Shown here one piece after another: positions 37,978-48,161 of a DNA stretch of 64,000 bases; the stretch's first letter is position 1, and every line of letters begins with the position of its first letter. Under the pieces are notes generated by a model. It saw only the letters and a program-made list of their open reading frames with translations. It did not search any database and was not told where the DNA came from. The stretch lies in the NCBI GenBank assembly GCA_017409825.1, contig JAFQRZ010000034.1:31137-95136 (forward strand), read 5' to 3'. Source of the stretch: Agathobacter sp. (lineage in GTDB: Bacteria; Bacillota; Clostridia; Lachnospirales; Lachnospiraceae). A program made the translations under genes and the position numbers.

Positions 37978-38486
37978 TAGTTGTAGACATGCAGAATGAC
38001 TTTATTGATGGAGCACTTGGAACAAAGGAAGCAGTTGCTATCGTTCCAAATGTAAAGGAGAAAATCGAAAATTTCGAAGGAACGGTTCTTTTTACCAGAG
38101 ACACTCATTTCGAGAATTATATGGATACACAGGAGGGGCATAATCTTCCAGTGCCACATTGTATCAAAGGTACAGAAGGTTGGGAAATCCGTGCGGAATT
38201 AGAAGCACTGCGTAAAACGGAAGCGATTGATAAGGTGACATTTGGTTCCTCTGAATTGCCAGAAAAACTTGCGGCATTAAATGCAGAAAATCCAATCGAA
38301 TCTATCACGTTTGTAGGTCTTTGCACAGATATCTGCGTTATCTCGAACGTAATGGTAACCAAAGCTTTCTTACCAGAAGTACCAGTTATCGTAGATGCAG
38401 CTTGTTGTGCTGGAGTATCACCAGAAACCCACAAAAATGCATTAGAGGTTATGAAAGTTTGCCAGGTGAAGGTAGAGAATGAATAA
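37962..38486 (+). CDS. Cysteine hydrolase, nicotinamidase-like
   Basis: A 174-aa isochorismatase-fold hydrolase. The catalytic triad can be placed at Asp9 (VVDMQNDF), Lys91 (DKVTFGS) and Cys121 (GLCTDICV), with possible metal ligands Asp47, His49 and His60 as in nicotinamidases. A role in NAD salvage (nicotinamide to nicotinate) is likely but not certain. It overlaps pflA and the following pseudouridine synthase gene (8 bases), so all three are coupled. Confidence 0.85.
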   Translation: MQKLLVVVDMQNDFIDGALGTKEAVAIVPNVKEKIENFEGTVLFTRDTHFENYMDTQEGHNLPVPHCIKGTEGWEIRAELEALRKTEAIDKVTFGSSELPEKLAALNAENPIESITFVGLCTDICVISNVMVTKAFLPEVPVIVDAACCAGVSPETHKNALEVMKVCQVKVENE

Positions 38487-39174
38487 AGAACCCGAAATCA
38501 TATTTGAAGATAAAGATATCCTTGTCTGCCGCAAGCCGGCAGGTGTAGCTACTCAGACCAAACGGTTAGGGCAGCAGGATATGGAAAGCTTATTAAAAAA
38601 TTACAGAGCAAGAAAAGGTGAGCCACCCTACATAGGGGTGGTTCATCGTCTTGACCAGCCGGTAGAAGGCGTGATGGTATTTGCCAAAAATCAGCAGGCA
38701 GCGGCGCATTTGTCGAAGCAGGTACAGGATAGAGTGATTGGGAAATATTATTATGCAGTATCGGTACAAGAGCTGGATCCTTATTATGCTGAGGGCGTTT
38801 TGGAAGACTATCTCGTTACGAACAAGAAAACGAATTTCACAAAAGTGGTAGATATCGATGAATTAAAGAATCAAGGAAAAGAAATTCCGAAAGATGCAAA
38901 GTATGCAAAATTAGAGTGGAAACGCGTAAAGACAACGAAGTTCAATTCGCTTTTTCACATTAAACTCCACACAGGTCGTCAACATCAGATACGTGTGCAG
39001 ATGGCAAATGCAGGTTGTCCATTAGTAGGTGATAGCAAATATGGCGAAGGAAAAGCGGGAGAGCAACTTGCTCTTTGTTCCTACAAGCTGGAGTTTGAAC
39101 ACCCGACCAAAAAAATTCCGATGGAATTTGAAATACAGCCATTAGGCAAAGTCTTTGTTGAATTTTTCTCATAA
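38479..39174 (+). CDS. RluA-family pseudouridine synthase
   Basis: A 231-aa enzyme of the RluA type that isomerises uridine in rRNA or tRNA. The motif HRLDQPVEG contains the catalytic Asp, and HTGRQHQIRVQMA and GDSKYG are also typical. No S4 domain is present. The exact target cannot be told from the sequence. Confidence 0.9.
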   Translation: MNKEPEIIFEDKDILVCRKPAGVATQTKRLGQQDMESLLKNYRARKGEPPYIGVVHRLDQPVEGVMVFAKNQQAAAHLSKQVQDRVIGKYYYAVSVQELDPYYAEGVLEDYLVTNKKTNFTKVVDIDELKNQGKEIPKDAKYAKLEWKRVKTTKFNSLFHIKLHTGRQHQIRVQMANAGCPLVGDSKYGEGKAGEQLALCSYKLEFEHPTKKIPMEFEIQPLGKVFVEFFS

Positions 39175-39251
39175 TCTTGGTAAAATAAGTTATTAAATAA
39201 TAAAAATGGGCATCTCTTAGGTGTTCTTGAAATAGAAAGAGGAGATTTGTT

Positions 39252-40691
39252 ATGGCAAATGACAAGAAATTAGTAGAAGCCATTACTTCGAGAGAAGAGG
39301 ACTTCACACAATGGTATACAGACGTTGTGAAAAAAGCAGAACTTATGGATTATTCATCGGTAAAAGGATGTATGATTTTTAAACCAAAGGGATATGCCAT
39401 TTGGGAAAATATTCAAAAGCAGTTAGACGCAAGATTTAAAGAAACAGGCGTAGAGAATGTATATATGCCAATGTTCATTCCAGAAAGCCTTCTTCAGAAG
39501 GAAAAAGACCATGTAGAAGGTTTTGCTCCAGAAGTAGCATGGGTGACACATGGCGGATTAGAAGAGCTTCAGGAAAGACTTTGTGTACGTCCTACATCAG
39601 AAACACTTTTCTGCGAACTTTTCGCAAAGACAGTTCAGTCTCACAGAGATTTGCCAATGGTTTATAACCAGTGGTGTTCTGTAGTACGTTGGGAAAAGAC
39701 TACAAGACCATTCCTTCGTTCTTCAGAATTCTTATGGCAGGAAGGACATACGGTTCATGCAACTGCAGAAGAAGCAGAAGAAAGAACGGTGCAGATGTTA
39801 AATCTTTACGCAGATTTCTTAGAAGAAGTACTTGCGATTCCTGTTGTAAAAGGCCGTAAAACAGACAAAGAAAAATTCGCTGGTGCAGAAGCGACTTATA
39901 CGATTGAAGCACTGATGCATGATGGTAAAGCTTTACAGTCAGGTACATCCCATAACTTTGGGGATGGATTTGCAAAAGCATTTGGTATTCAGTATACCGA
40001 TAAAGAAAATAAATTACAGTATTGCCATGAGACTTCATGGGGTATGTCGACACGTTTGATTGGTGCGATTATCATGGTGCACGGGGATGATTCAGGTTTG
40101 GTGCTTCCACCAAGAATTGCTCCAACACAGGTAATGGTAGTTCCAATCCAGCAGAAAAAAGAAGGCGTGCTTGACAAAGCTTATGATGTCAAAGAAGCAC
40201 TTGCAAAAGATTTCCGTGTAAAAATTGATGCAACAGACAAGACACCTGGTTGGAAATTTGCAGAACAGGAAATTCAGGGTATTCCAGTTCGTGTAGAACT
40301 TGGACCAAAGGATATCGAAAATAATCAGTGCGTAGTAGTTCGTCGTGATACAAGAGAAAAGATAGTTGTTTCATTAGATGAATTAAATGAAAAGCTTGCA
40401 GAAATCTTAGAAACCATGCAGGCAGATATGCTTGCAAGAGCAAAAGAATTCTTAAACAGCCATATTACAGATGCACGTTCTTATGCAGAATTTGTTCAGA
40501 AGGCAGAAAGCAAGACTGGATTTATTCGCGGTATGTGGTGTGAAGGCTTGGATTGCGAATTGAAGATTAAAGAAGATACTGGTGTAACAAGTCGTTGTAT
40601 GCCATTTGATGATCAGGAACAGATTTCAGATGTATGTGTATGCTGTGGCAAACCAGCTCATAAATTAGTATATTGGGGCAAAGCATACTAA
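39252..40691 (+). CDS. proS: Prolyl-tRNA synthetase, archaeal/eukaryal type
   Basis: A class II synthetase (479 aa) without the editing insertion of the longer bacterial form. Motif 2 region [24 protein letters not shown], the prolyl-specific [12 protein letters not shown] and the C-terminal zinc-like cysteines ([16 protein letters not shown]) place it in the short archaeal/eukaryal-like type found in many Clostridia. The leader of about 77 bases is too short for a T-box. ATG 39252 follows AGAGGAG. Confidence 0.95.
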   Translation: MANDKKLVEAITSREEDFTQWYTDVVKKAELMDYSSVKGCMIFKPKGYAIWENIQKQLDARFKETGVENVYMPMFIPESLLQKEKDHVEGFAPEVAWVTHGGLEELQERLCVRPTSETLFCELFAKTVQSHRDLPMVYNQWCSVVRWEKTTRPFLRSSEFLWQEGHTVHATAEEAEERTVQMLNLYADFLEEVLAIPVVKGRKTDKEKFAGAEATYTIEALMHDGKALQSGTSHNFGDGFAKAFGIQYTDKENKLQYCHETSWGMSTRLIGAIIMVHGDDSGLVLPPRIAPTQVMVVPIQQKKEGVLDKAYDVKEALAKDFRVKIDATDKTPGWKFAEQEIQGIPVRVELGPKDIENNQCVVVRRDTREKIVVSLDELNEKLAEILETMQADMLARAKEFLNSHITDARSYAEFVQKAESKTGFIRGMWCEGLDCELKIKEDTGVTSRCMPFDDQEQISDVCVCCGKPAHKLVYWGKAY

Positions 40692-40714
40692 TTAGTAACC
40701 TTTAGGAGAAGACC

Positions 40715-43700
40715 ATGTTCGAGAAATATTTTGATGGGGTAATTGAACAGGTATATGGAAAAGTCAATGATGCGGAGAAGAATATTGTTATGGCTTGCTA
40801 TAACAATTCCTTCTCTGTGGAAGGACTTGATGCGATAAAACGTTATTCTGAAAGTGCGGATAGCGTTTTTTTTGCATGGAAAGAGTATCGTGCAGAAGAT
40901 ATTGTAGGGGCCTATGATCCATTTCTTGATGTGATATGCCAAATGCATCGGGAATATGTCAAAGGGGACTTTGATGAATTTCTTACGAAGTGTCAGGTGT
41001 ATGAATTGCAACGCGATGTACTGAAAATGTACTATGAGACAGGTATTTGTAAGCGTAAGGAAAAGGTGCTTTTGGATGAGGTAGAGTATGAGCAGAATCG
41101 CATGACCAAGACGATTGCGCTTATGTTGAAGGCTGTTGCGGAGTATAAACCATTGATGCTGGTGGTGAACCGTTTCCAAATGGCGAGTAAAAGTACGATT
41201 CAGCTGGTGCGTGCACTGGTAGAGGAACCATCCAATAAAATCGGCATCGTCCTTGGGGTAAATGAGGCTCGTATCCGAAAAGATAATCGTGCACATGAAT
41301 GGGGATTGCTGACCGAAAAATTAAATGACTATGGGCAGGTATATCATATTGGCAGCAGTGGAGTTGCCAGAAACAGTAGCTATCAGACCGTAGAAAAACA
41401 GTATCAGGATTATAAGAAGCTGTTTGTGCAGCTCAATAATGTCATTGAACTTTTGGATTATGATCAGGCCAACAGTTATTTTTTGGACATTGAAAGACAG
41501 ATTAAATTTGAAGAAGCCAAAATGCCAGATGGTGTGAAATTATCGCTTTATTTCATGCATACACAGGTGGCAATCTTGTTGGGAGATTTGTCCAAAGCAT
41601 TGGATATTATCGAGGATATCTCGAAGCTGGATGTGCCTGGCAGAGAGAGTATTATTACATACCAATGTTCGATGGATTTGGCGACCTGCTATATGTATCA
41701 AGGAAAATTGGAGCAGGCAGAGCGTTATGCAGAGGTAGCCAGAAAAGAGGCAGAAAATATTGGTCAGGCAGAATATATTTTTAAGGCTGAGGTTTTGAAA
41801 TTAAGTATTCAGATGTCAGGCTGGCACAACATTTTCTTCTGTGTAAAAGACGTAGAAGTAGACAAAACGATTATAGAAAAATTGATGCATTATGAATATT
41901 ATAATCATCTTGCACACGTATATATCTATGCTTATGATAACCGACCAGAAGTAGTTGCAAAAGCATATCGTTCTGAGTCAGCATTGATTCACTTTACCAA
42001 AGGTGTTAAGCTCGCAAAGGAAATTGGAAACGAGGTACTGGTTTGCAATGCATATCAGAAAAATGCGATGATTGCATCCACAAACGGAATGAACGAGATT
42101 GCATTAATCTATTCCATCCGAACCTTCCAGTACATTCAAAATCATAAGTCCATAGAAGGCGGACGTATGCTCTCAGCGATTGGCTATAATCTGAGTGCAT
42201 TAGGGCATCTAGAGGAATCGGCATGGTTTTATGGTCAGGCGATTGCGTTATTCTATGAATTACAGTTGCCAGAAGATATTGCAGAGGTTTGCTACAACTT
42301 TGCTTTAACCTGTATTACACAGGAAAAGTATAAGCTGGCAGAGGAAGCCCTGCAGATTGCGATTAAGACGGTAGATAAGTTACACTTAAATAGTTTGCGA
42401 GTTTGTAATTTGGCGAAACTGTATGCGATTCAGGCACTTCTTAGTGTTATGCAGGGGAATCGTTTTGATAGCGAAAGATATCTATTAAGTTGTGCGCAGT
42501 TTTTGAATTATATATTAGAAAAACAAAAAGAAGAAGTTGTGCACGATTTTGCACGAAGTGATGATGATATGTGTCTGTATCATTTTGCAAAGGCGATGCA
42601 TGAACTGAGTGTAGAGAATATCGATGCTGCATTGGCAGAGTTTGAAGAAACGGAAAATTACTTTGAAAATGCAGAAGGCAATCTGTTTTATATTCATGTG
42701 CTTTATCGTCGTTCTAGAATGGAATTGTTCCAGAAATTAGGAAGAATGGAGCTATTCGAAATAGAGCGAGCAAATTTGTTGCAGCGTCAAGAGATGGTTG
42801 TTCAGATTGCAGCAAGTCTCCCAGAAGATATGCTGAATGAGGTTCGACAAAAAGTTGGAAAACTGGACAAAACGCCAAAAGCACAAATCGATGAATTGAT
42901 TCGTCAAATTGCTTTGCGAAAAGAGAATAAGAGAAATAAGAAACAGTTGGAATTTATATCTACCTGGCAGAATCTTTTGGATAAGACGGATGTACGAATC
43001 TATGAAATGGTAAAAAGCTCGATTCGTCTTTTCCTGAACCGTTTCAATAACGACTGCGCGTTATATGTTCGCTGTGAGGAAGGGAGTTCTCAGGTGCTAT
43101 ATAATGACACAGGTATTTTCTTCTCACAAGAGAAATTGGATGGTTTGGAGAAGTGCATTCGTGAATATCCAGATGGAGTAGCGGTTTCGAAGATTAGCCA
43201 TACGTTCTCTGAGCATAAAGAAATGATTTCCTTCTTTGGTGAGGATGAAGTATGCTCCTTTGTTGCAGTGCCGTTCTTTAAAGATGGCCAGTTAGAAAGT
43301 TATTTCATCACTTACATTAAGATGAAGGACAATTGGCATGATTCGGTCAATCGTTATCTTTTGAATGAAGACGATTTAAAAATTTATCAGCTCTTGATAA
43401 GGGAATTGGGACATGCGATTCATCGAATGGAATATTATGATAAAATATCTCAGATGAACAGACGCCTGCAGGAGGCGGCAACCACAGATGTTTTGACCGG
43501 AATTACCAATCGTATGGGTATGTATGAAAGACTTCGTTTGGAATTAGAAAAACGCAAAGTGATACATGGTTTGGGTGTAATGTTTATTGATTTGGATAAT
43601 TTCAAGCCATATAATGATACGTATGGACATGAGATTGGAGATATTGTACTTCAAGGAATGGCACGTATTTTTGATGAGGTTATTGGTGATAAAGGCTTTG

Positions 43701-44005
43701 TAAGTCGTTATGGTGGTGATGAATTTATTATCATCGCTTATACGAATCAAAAGCATGAGATTGAGGCAATCGTTCAGTCAATCTATAAAAAGATTGAGGA
43801 AACAGATGGCTTCAAAGAATCGATTGAAGCTACTTTGGGAATGAAAGTAGAAATCGAAGAGAAACATAAAATCGGCTGCTCGATAGGAATTACCACCTGC
43901 GATGAGTTTGCCACAGAAAATTATGTGGATGATTTAATCAAAATCGCGGATGATTCTTTATATAGCGTAAAGGCAGCAGGAAAAGGAACGTATATTTTTG
44001 CATGA
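40715..44005 (+). CDS. Diguanylate cyclase with NTPase-like and TPR sensor region
   Basis: A 1096-aa soluble protein. The N-terminal 230 residues resemble the ATPase module of AfsR/MalT-like regulators (KPLMLVVNRFQ..QLVRALVE) but without a visible P-loop. Residues about 230-720 form many helical TPR-like repeats (ATCYMYQGKLEQAERYAEVA; LALT-type helices). A GAF-like region (about 760-900) precedes an active GGDEF domain (about 930-1095) with DLDNFKPYND and RYGGDEF near 999-1003. It should make c-di-GMP. Its last bases overlap cca (ATGA). Confidence 0.88.
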   Translation: MFEKYFDGVIEQVYGKVNDAEKNIVMACYNNSFSVEGLDAIKRYSESADSVFFAWKEYRAEDIVGAYDPFLDVICQMHREYVKGDFDEFLTKCQVYELQRDVLKMYYETGICKRKEKVLLDEVEYEQNRMTKTIALMLKAVAEYKPLMLVVNRFQMASKSTIQLVRALVEEPSNKIGIVLGVNEARIRKDNRAHEWGLLTEKLNDYGQVYHIGSSGVARNSSYQTVEKQYQDYKKLFVQLNNVIELLDYDQANSYFLDIERQIKFEEAKMPDGVKLSLYFMHTQVAILLGDLSKALDIIEDISKLDVPGRESIITYQCSMDLATCYMYQGKLEQAERYAEVARKEAENIGQAEYIFKAEVLKLSIQMSGWHNIFFCVKDVEVDKTIIEKLMHYEYYNHLAHVYIYAYDNRPEVVAKAYRSESALIHFTKGVKLAKEIGNEVLVCNAYQKNAMIASTNGMNEIALIYSIRTFQYIQNHKSIEGGRMLSAIGYNLSALGHLEESAWFYGQAIALFYELQLPEDIAEVCYNFALTCITQEKYKLAEEALQIAIKTVDKLHLNSLRVCNLAKLYAIQALLSVMQGNRFDSERYLLSCAQFLNYILEKQKEEVVHDFARSDDDMCLYHFAKAMHELSVENIDAALAEFEETENYFENAEGNLFYIHVLYRRSRMELFQKLGRMELFEIERANLLQRQEMVVQIAASLPEDMLNEVRQKVGKLDKTPKAQIDELIRQIALRKENKRNKKQLEFISTWQNLLDKTDVRIYEMVKSSIRLFLNRFNNDCALYVRCEEGSSQVLYNDTGIFFSQEKLDGLEKCIREYPDGVAVSKISHTFSEHKEMISFFGEDEVCSFVAVPFFKDGQLESYFITYIKMKDNWHDSVNRYLLNEDDLKIYQLLIRELGHAIHRMEYYDKISQMNRRLQEAATTDVLTGITNRMGMYERLRLELEKRKVIHGLGVMFIDLDNFKPYNDTYGHEIGDIVLQGMARIFDEVIGDKGFVSRYGGDEFIIIAYTNQKHEIEAIVQSIYKKIEETDGFKESIEATLGMKVEIEEKHKIGCSIGITTCDEFATENYVDDLIKIADDSLYSVKAAGKGTYIFA

Positions 44006-45348
44006 GAGTAGAATTACCAGTTGATGTGAAAAATATCATAGAGACACTGGAAGCAAATGGTTATGAAGCATTTGCAGTGGGAGGGTGTGTCAGAGACACA
44101 CTCCTTCTTCGTGTGCCTGGGGACTGGGATATTACGACTTCTGCAAAGCCAGAGGAAGTGAAAGCACTTTTCTCGCATACGATTGATACCGGAATTCAGC
44201 ATGGTACTGTAACCATTATGAAGAACCATGTGGGTTATGAAGTGACTACCTATCGTATTGATGGTGAATACGAAGATGCAAGACATCCAAAGGAAGTCAT
44301 TTTTACTGCAAATCTGGTGGAAGATTTGAAACGACGTGACTTCACGATTAATGCCATGGCATATAACGATAGAGTAGGCATTGTAGATGAGTTTCAGGGA
44401 ATGCAGGATTTAGAGGATAAAGTTGTTCGTTGTGTGGGTAATCCAAGAGAACGATTTTCAGAGGATGCGCTTCGTATGCTTCGAGCAATACGTTTTGCGG
44501 CACAGCTTGGATTTCGTATTGATGAGGAGACCAAGGCGGCGATTAAGGAGCTTGCCCCAACGCTTGCGAAGGTGAGTAAGGAACGTATTGCAGTGGAACT
44601 GGTGAAGATTTTGGTTTCAGATCATCCGGAAGAAATTCGTACGGCGTATGAACTGGGATTGACCAGAGTGTTTATGCCGGAGTTTGATGTCGCGATGGAA
44701 ACCATACAGAACAATCACCATCATAAGTATACGGTAGGAGAGCATTCCATTGTTGCGATGCAGCATGTTCAACCGGAAAAAATGATTCGACTGATTATGC
44801 TTCTGCACGATTTGGCAAAACCCGTAGTGCTTACGACGGATGATAAAGGCTACGACCATTTTGTTGGCCATACGCAGGCAGGGGCCAATATGGCAAAAGG
44901 AATTCTGCGTCGATTGAAATTTGATAATGCGACGATAGATTTCGTATATCGTATGGTGAAGCATCATGATGACAGACCACCAATGGATAATATGGCCTTG
45001 GTGCGTAGAAGAATCAGTGAAATCGGCTTGGAAAATATGCCGATGATGATTGAAATCAAACGTGCCGATATTTTGGCACAGAGTGATTACAATTTCGAGT
45101 CTAAGATGGGTTATGTAGATGATTTGGAAAGAGCTTATCAAGAAGTAATCGAAAAGAATTACTGCGTAGATAAAAAAGATTTGTCGGTAAACGGCAGAGA
45201 TTTGATTGCTATGGGCATGAAGCCTGGCGAAGAAATTGGCGTGGTTTTGGATTTATTGTTTGATATTGTTATCAACGATCCAAGACTGAATGAGCGAGAA
45301 AAATTATTAGAACGAGCGAATAAATTAATTACCCCTTTCATAGGATAA
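44002..45348 (+). CDS. cca: CCA-adding tRNA nucleotidyltransferase
   Basis: A 448-aa class II nucleotidyltransferase with an HD domain. GGCVRDTLL and the metal motif DWD (residues near 36-38) are in the head domain, RRDFTINAMAYN and EDALRMLRAIRFA in the neck. The HD motif LLHDLAKP lies near 266. It repairs or adds the 3' CCA of tRNAs, consistent with the two tRNA genes in this window lacking an encoded CCA. It overlaps the cyclase gene by four bases. Confidence 0.94.
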   Translation: MRVELPVDVKNIIETLEANGYEAFAVGGCVRDTLLLRVPGDWDITTSAKPEEVKALFSHTIDTGIQHGTVTIMKNHVGYEVTTYRIDGEYEDARHPKEVIFTANLVEDLKRRDFTINAMAYNDRVGIVDEFQGMQDLEDKVVRCVGNPRERFSEDALRMLRAIRFAAQLGFRIDEETKAAIKELAPTLAKVSKERIAVELVKILVSDHPEEIRTAYELGLTRVFMPEFDVAMETIQNNHHHKYTVGEHSIVAMQHVQPEKMIRLIMLLHDLAKPVVLTTDDKGYDHFVGHTQAGANMAKGILRRLKFDNATIDFVYRMVKHHDDRPPMDNMALVRRRISEIGLENMPMMIEIKRADILAQSDYNFESKMGYVDDLERAYQEVIEKNYCVDKKDLSVNGRDLIAMGMKPGEEIGVVLDLLFDIVINDPRLNEREKLLERANKLITPFIG

Positions 45349-45381
45349 ACAGATACTATGTGAATCATATGGAGGGGTTTT

Positions 45382-46356
45382 TTGTATAATCAGACGGAAG
45401 GAATTCTTTCACAATATGAAATTGAAATACAGGAAGTTGTAAAGGGGAGAGGAGCCTTTATTTGTGATACAAATAAGGGGAAAAAGCTGTTAATGCCGTT
45501 CCGTGGTTCTAAGGAAAAAGGAATGCTGCTTTATCGATTTCTGGTGGAATTAGAGAAAAAGGGTTTTGCTGTGGAGCAAATTGAATTGACGAAAACATTG
45601 GAAGCGGTATCGGAGGATGCGTATACTGGGGAACGTTTTTTGTTGAAGAGTTATGTGGAAGGGACCGAAATCAGTCCTGGTAAATTGAACGAAATGAAGG
45701 ATGCGGTGCGCATGCTTGCGATTTATCATAATACGGCAGGGCAGATAAATTTAGAAGTGGAATCGTCATTTCATACAGATGCAGTGTTAGAAATTTGGCA
45801 ACGACATTATCGGGAATTGATTAAGGTTCGGAACTATATACGAAATCGGAAAAAGAAAACGGAATTTGAGCAGATATATATGAAACATTTTGAGCATAAT
45901 AGAAAAGCGGCAGAGGAATCTCTTGCCATGCTGGAAGGCATAGCAGAAAATGCGGTAAGAGGTGTGTTTTGTCATGGCGATTTCAACCAGCATAATGTTT
46001 TGATTTGTAGTGGGAAGTACCAAATGGTGCATTTTGAAAATTTCGTATGTAATTGGCCGGTGTCGGATTTGGCTAATTTTATGCGAAAAATGCTGGAGAA
46101 AAATGAATGGGATGAAAAGCTTGGGATGGATTTGATTCTGGAATATGACAAATATCGATCGTTGCAAAAGGAGGAGTATCAACAGCTATATGGCTTGCTG
46201 TTGTTCCCGGAAAAGTTTTGGAAGGTGACGAATCACTATATGAGTTCGCGGAAAACGTGGATATCAGGCAGGGATATTGATAAATTGAAAAAGGTAATTG
46301 AGCAGGAAGAAAAGCGCTTGAATTTCATAGAAAACATATTTTCTTTTCTAGGATAA
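45382..46356 (+). CDS. CotS/aminoglycoside-phosphotransferase-fold protein
   Basis: A 324-aa kinase-like protein starting from TTG 45382 after GGAGGGG. The catalytic-loop motif FCHGDFNQHNVL is present; the following metal motif, normally D-x-x or DFE, reads HFENF. The fold and size match the CotS/YutH group of spore-coat-associated proteins in Firmicutes. Activity is doubtful because the metal Asp is missing from its usual place. It stands between cca and a lipoprotein gene. Confidence 0.7.
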   Translation: MYNQTEGILSQYEIEIQEVVKGRGAFICDTNKGKKLLMPFRGSKEKGMLLYRFLVELEKKGFAVEQIELTKTLEAVSEDAYTGERFLLKSYVEGTEISPGKLNEMKDAVRMLAIYHNTAGQINLEVESSFHTDAVLEIWQRHYRELIKVRNYIRNRKKKTEFEQIYMKHFEHNRKAAEESLAMLEGIAENAVRGVFCHGDFNQHNVLICSGKYQMVHFENFVCNWPVSDLANFMRKMLEKNEWDEKLGMDLILEYDKYRSLQKEEYQQLYGLLLFPEKFWKVTNHYMSSRKTWISGRDIDKLKKVIEQEEKRLNFIENIFSFLG

Positions 46357-46373
46357 TGGGGTATACTTGACCT

Positions 46374-47489
46374 ATGAGAAAAATGAATTTACACAAGATA
46401 ATTTTATATGCAGTAGTTTTTATGATGGCCTTTTGTTTAGCGGCATGTGGAGATGGTAATGCGAGAGACACAGAGTCTCAGCAGACAGAGTCTGAGAAAT
46501 CAAAGGAAGACCTCTTATTCTTGATTTTGGAGAATGATACACAGGAAGAGGCACTGGGATTGTATTCCGTTTCTAGCGGAGTGGAATATTATTATGAGTA
46601 TGGATTTTCGACCATGTTTAAAGATAAGTATGGGAATTATGCATCTGCCGCAGAGTTTACACCAGGACGGTTTGTGACGATTGCTCCGCGTGATAAGGAT
46701 GGTTATTTGACGGAGGTGCAGCTTTCCGACAAGGTCTGGGAGTATGAAAAGGTGCGTCGTTTCCAGATTAACGAAGAAAAAGGTGTGTTTACCATTGCAG
46801 ATACCAAATACTCGATTCGAGATGAGGTTAGGGTGTTTTCGAATGGAAGAGAATGTGCTTTTTCCGACATTTCAGAAGATGACATTCTGACAGTAGTCGG
46901 AATGGGCAAGAAAATCTTATCTGTCGTTGTAACAACCGGGCATGGGACCTTATCTTTGAAAAATACGACCTTGTTTGAGGATAGTTTTTTACAATTAAAC
47001 AATAATATATTTGCAATGATTACGCCTAATTTGGAGATGGAAGTTCCAGAGGGAGAATATACCCTAAAGGTTGCCAATGATGGATGGGGTGGAAGCACGA
47101 AAATTGAAATCGTGCGAGGCGAAACCACAGAAATTGATTTGGATACATTGAAAGGGGAGGGAAAGAAGAAAGGTCTGATTTCTTTCGAAATCGATGTAGA
47201 AGAGGTAGAGGTTTATGTGGACTATCAGAAGATTGATCACACGCAGCCAGTGGAACTTACGTATGGTCTGCATGTATTGCAGATAGAAGCGGAAGGATAT
47301 GACACTTGGAAAAAATATCTGTCTGTCAATTCGGAAGAGGCTACACTAATTATTGAACTGACGGAGGATGATTCGAAAGAGGAGGCTTCGGAGTCAGAAG
47401 AGGAAAGCGAGGAAGCTAAGGATTCGGAGAAGGAGGAAGTGGAGACAGAGGAACTGGGAACAGAATCGCTAGAAACCACGGAAATATAG
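46374..47489 (+). CDS. Lipoprotein with PEGA-like domain and acidic tail
   Basis: A 371-aa exported lipoprotein (lipobox LAAC near residue 25). I do not recognise the first 230 residues. Residues about 265-325 (VEVYVDYQKIDHTQPVELTY, then GLHVLQIEAEGYDTW) look like a PEGA surface domain. The last 45 residues are almost all Glu, Ser and Asp. The ribosome site is weak. It may be a cell-surface structural protein; function unknown. Confidence 0.7.
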   Translation: MRKMNLHKIILYAVVFMMAFCLAACGDGNARDTESQQTESEKSKEDLLFLILENDTQEEALGLYSVSSGVEYYYEYGFSTMFKDKYGNYASAAEFTPGRFVTIAPRDKDGYLTEVQLSDKVWEYEKVRRFQINEEKGVFTIADTKYSIRDEVRVFSNGRECAFSDISEDDILTVVGMGKKILSVVVTTGHGTLSLKNTTLFEDSFLQLNNNIFAMITPNLEMEVPEGEYTLKVANDGWGGSTKIEIVRGETTEIDLDTLKGEGKKKGLISFEIDVEEVEVYVDYQKIDHTQPVELTYGLHVLQIEAEGYDTWKKYLSVNSEEATLIIELTEDDSKEEASESEEESEEAKDSEKEEVETEELGTESLETTEI

Positions 47490-47499
47490 GCTTTTTTCC

Positions 47500-47528
47500 T
47501 TGACAAACACCCAAAAAGGAAGTATAAC
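47500..47528 (+). promoter_or_regulatory. Promoter of hup-rqcP
   Basis: TTGACA (47500-47505) and TATAAC (47523-47528) separated by 17 bases, close to consensus, as fits the abundant HU protein. Confidence 0.8.
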
Positions 47529-47597
47529 TATTAGTGCAAGTAATTTGGGCAGTGAATCCGAATTATGATAAATGAAAATCCAGAGGAGGAATATAAC

Positions 47598-47870
47598 ATG
47601 AACAAGACAGAATTAGTTGCAGCTATGGCTGAAAAAGCTCAGCTTTCTAAAAAAGATGCTGAAGCAGCTTTAAAAGCATTTACAGATGTTGTCGCTGAAG
47701 AATTAAAGAAAGGTGAAAAAATCCAGTTAGTAGGATTCGGTACTTTCGAAGTTTCTGAAAGAGCAGCTAGAACAGGTAGAAACCCACAGACAGGTGCAGA
47801 AATGAAGATTGAAGCTTCTAAAGCTCCAAAATTCAAAGCTGGTAAAGCATTAAAGGATTCTATCAACTAA
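47598..47870 (+). CDS. hup: HU-family nucleoid protein
   Basis: HU (90 aa) compacts DNA as a dimer. [22 protein letters not shown], the signature [21 protein letters not shown] and the DNA-inserting Pro in GRNPQ are present. ATG 47598 follows AGGAGG; an in-frame ATG at 47565 has no ribosome site. It is followed after 4 bases by rqcP. Confidence 0.97.
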   Translation: MNKTELVAAMAEKAQLSKKDAEAALKAFTDVVAEELKKGEKIQLVGFGTFEVSERAARTGRNPQTGAEMKIEASKAPKFKAGKALKDSIN

Positions 47871-47874
47871 TTCG

Positions 47875-48117
47875 ATGAGATTAGATAAGTTTTTAAAAGT
47901 ATCTCGTTTAATTAAGAGAAGAACCATTGCCAATGAGGCTTGTGACGCAGGTCGTGTAAGTGTCAATGGCAAAGAGGCGAAGGCTTCGGTAAACGTGAAG
48001 GTAGGCGATATCATTGAGATTGCTTTTGGACAGAAGACGGTCAAAGTAAGAGTCTTGGATATTCAGGATACTACCAAAAAAGAAGAAGCCAAAGATTTAT
48101 TTGAATATGTATCATAA
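47875..48117 (+). CDS. rqcP: S4-domain RNA-binding protein RqcP (YabO)
   Basis: An 80-aa S4-domain protein (MRLDKFLKVSRLIKRRTIANEACDAGRV, cited by its key words LDKFLKVSRLIKRR and ANEACDAGRV). RqcP/YabO assists RqcH in alanine tailing of stalled nascent chains on the 50S. The hup-rqcP-yabP-divIC order matches the Bacillus and clostridial arrangement. Confidence 0.92.
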   Translation: MRLDKFLKVSRLIKRRTIANEACDAGRVSVNGKEAKASVNVKVGDIIEIAFGQKTVKVRVLDIQDTTKKEEAKDLFEYVS

Positions 48118-48124
48118 TTTTAAG

Positions 48125-48159
48125 AACCTCCTAATATAGTTACTATATAGGAGGTTTTT
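48125..48159 (+). terminator. Terminator-like hairpin that buries the yabP ribosome site
   Basis: AACCTCCTA (48125-48133) pairs with TAGGAGGTT (48148-48156), and inside it TATAG pairs with CTATA, followed by TTTTT. The right arm contains the Shine-Dalgarno AGGAGG (48149-48154), 7 bases before the yabP ATG. It therefore looks like the terminator of hup-rqcP and also hides the yabP ribosome site in any read-through transcript. Confidence 0.85.
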
Positions 48160-48161
48160 GT

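Noticed and set aside
39175-39251. T-box leader for proS
   Set aside because: Only 77 bases, no T-box sequence and no terminator hairpin.
40688-41296. 202-codon minus-strand frame over the cyclase gene
   Set aside because: Antisense shadow rich in His, Leu and Ile; no start site.
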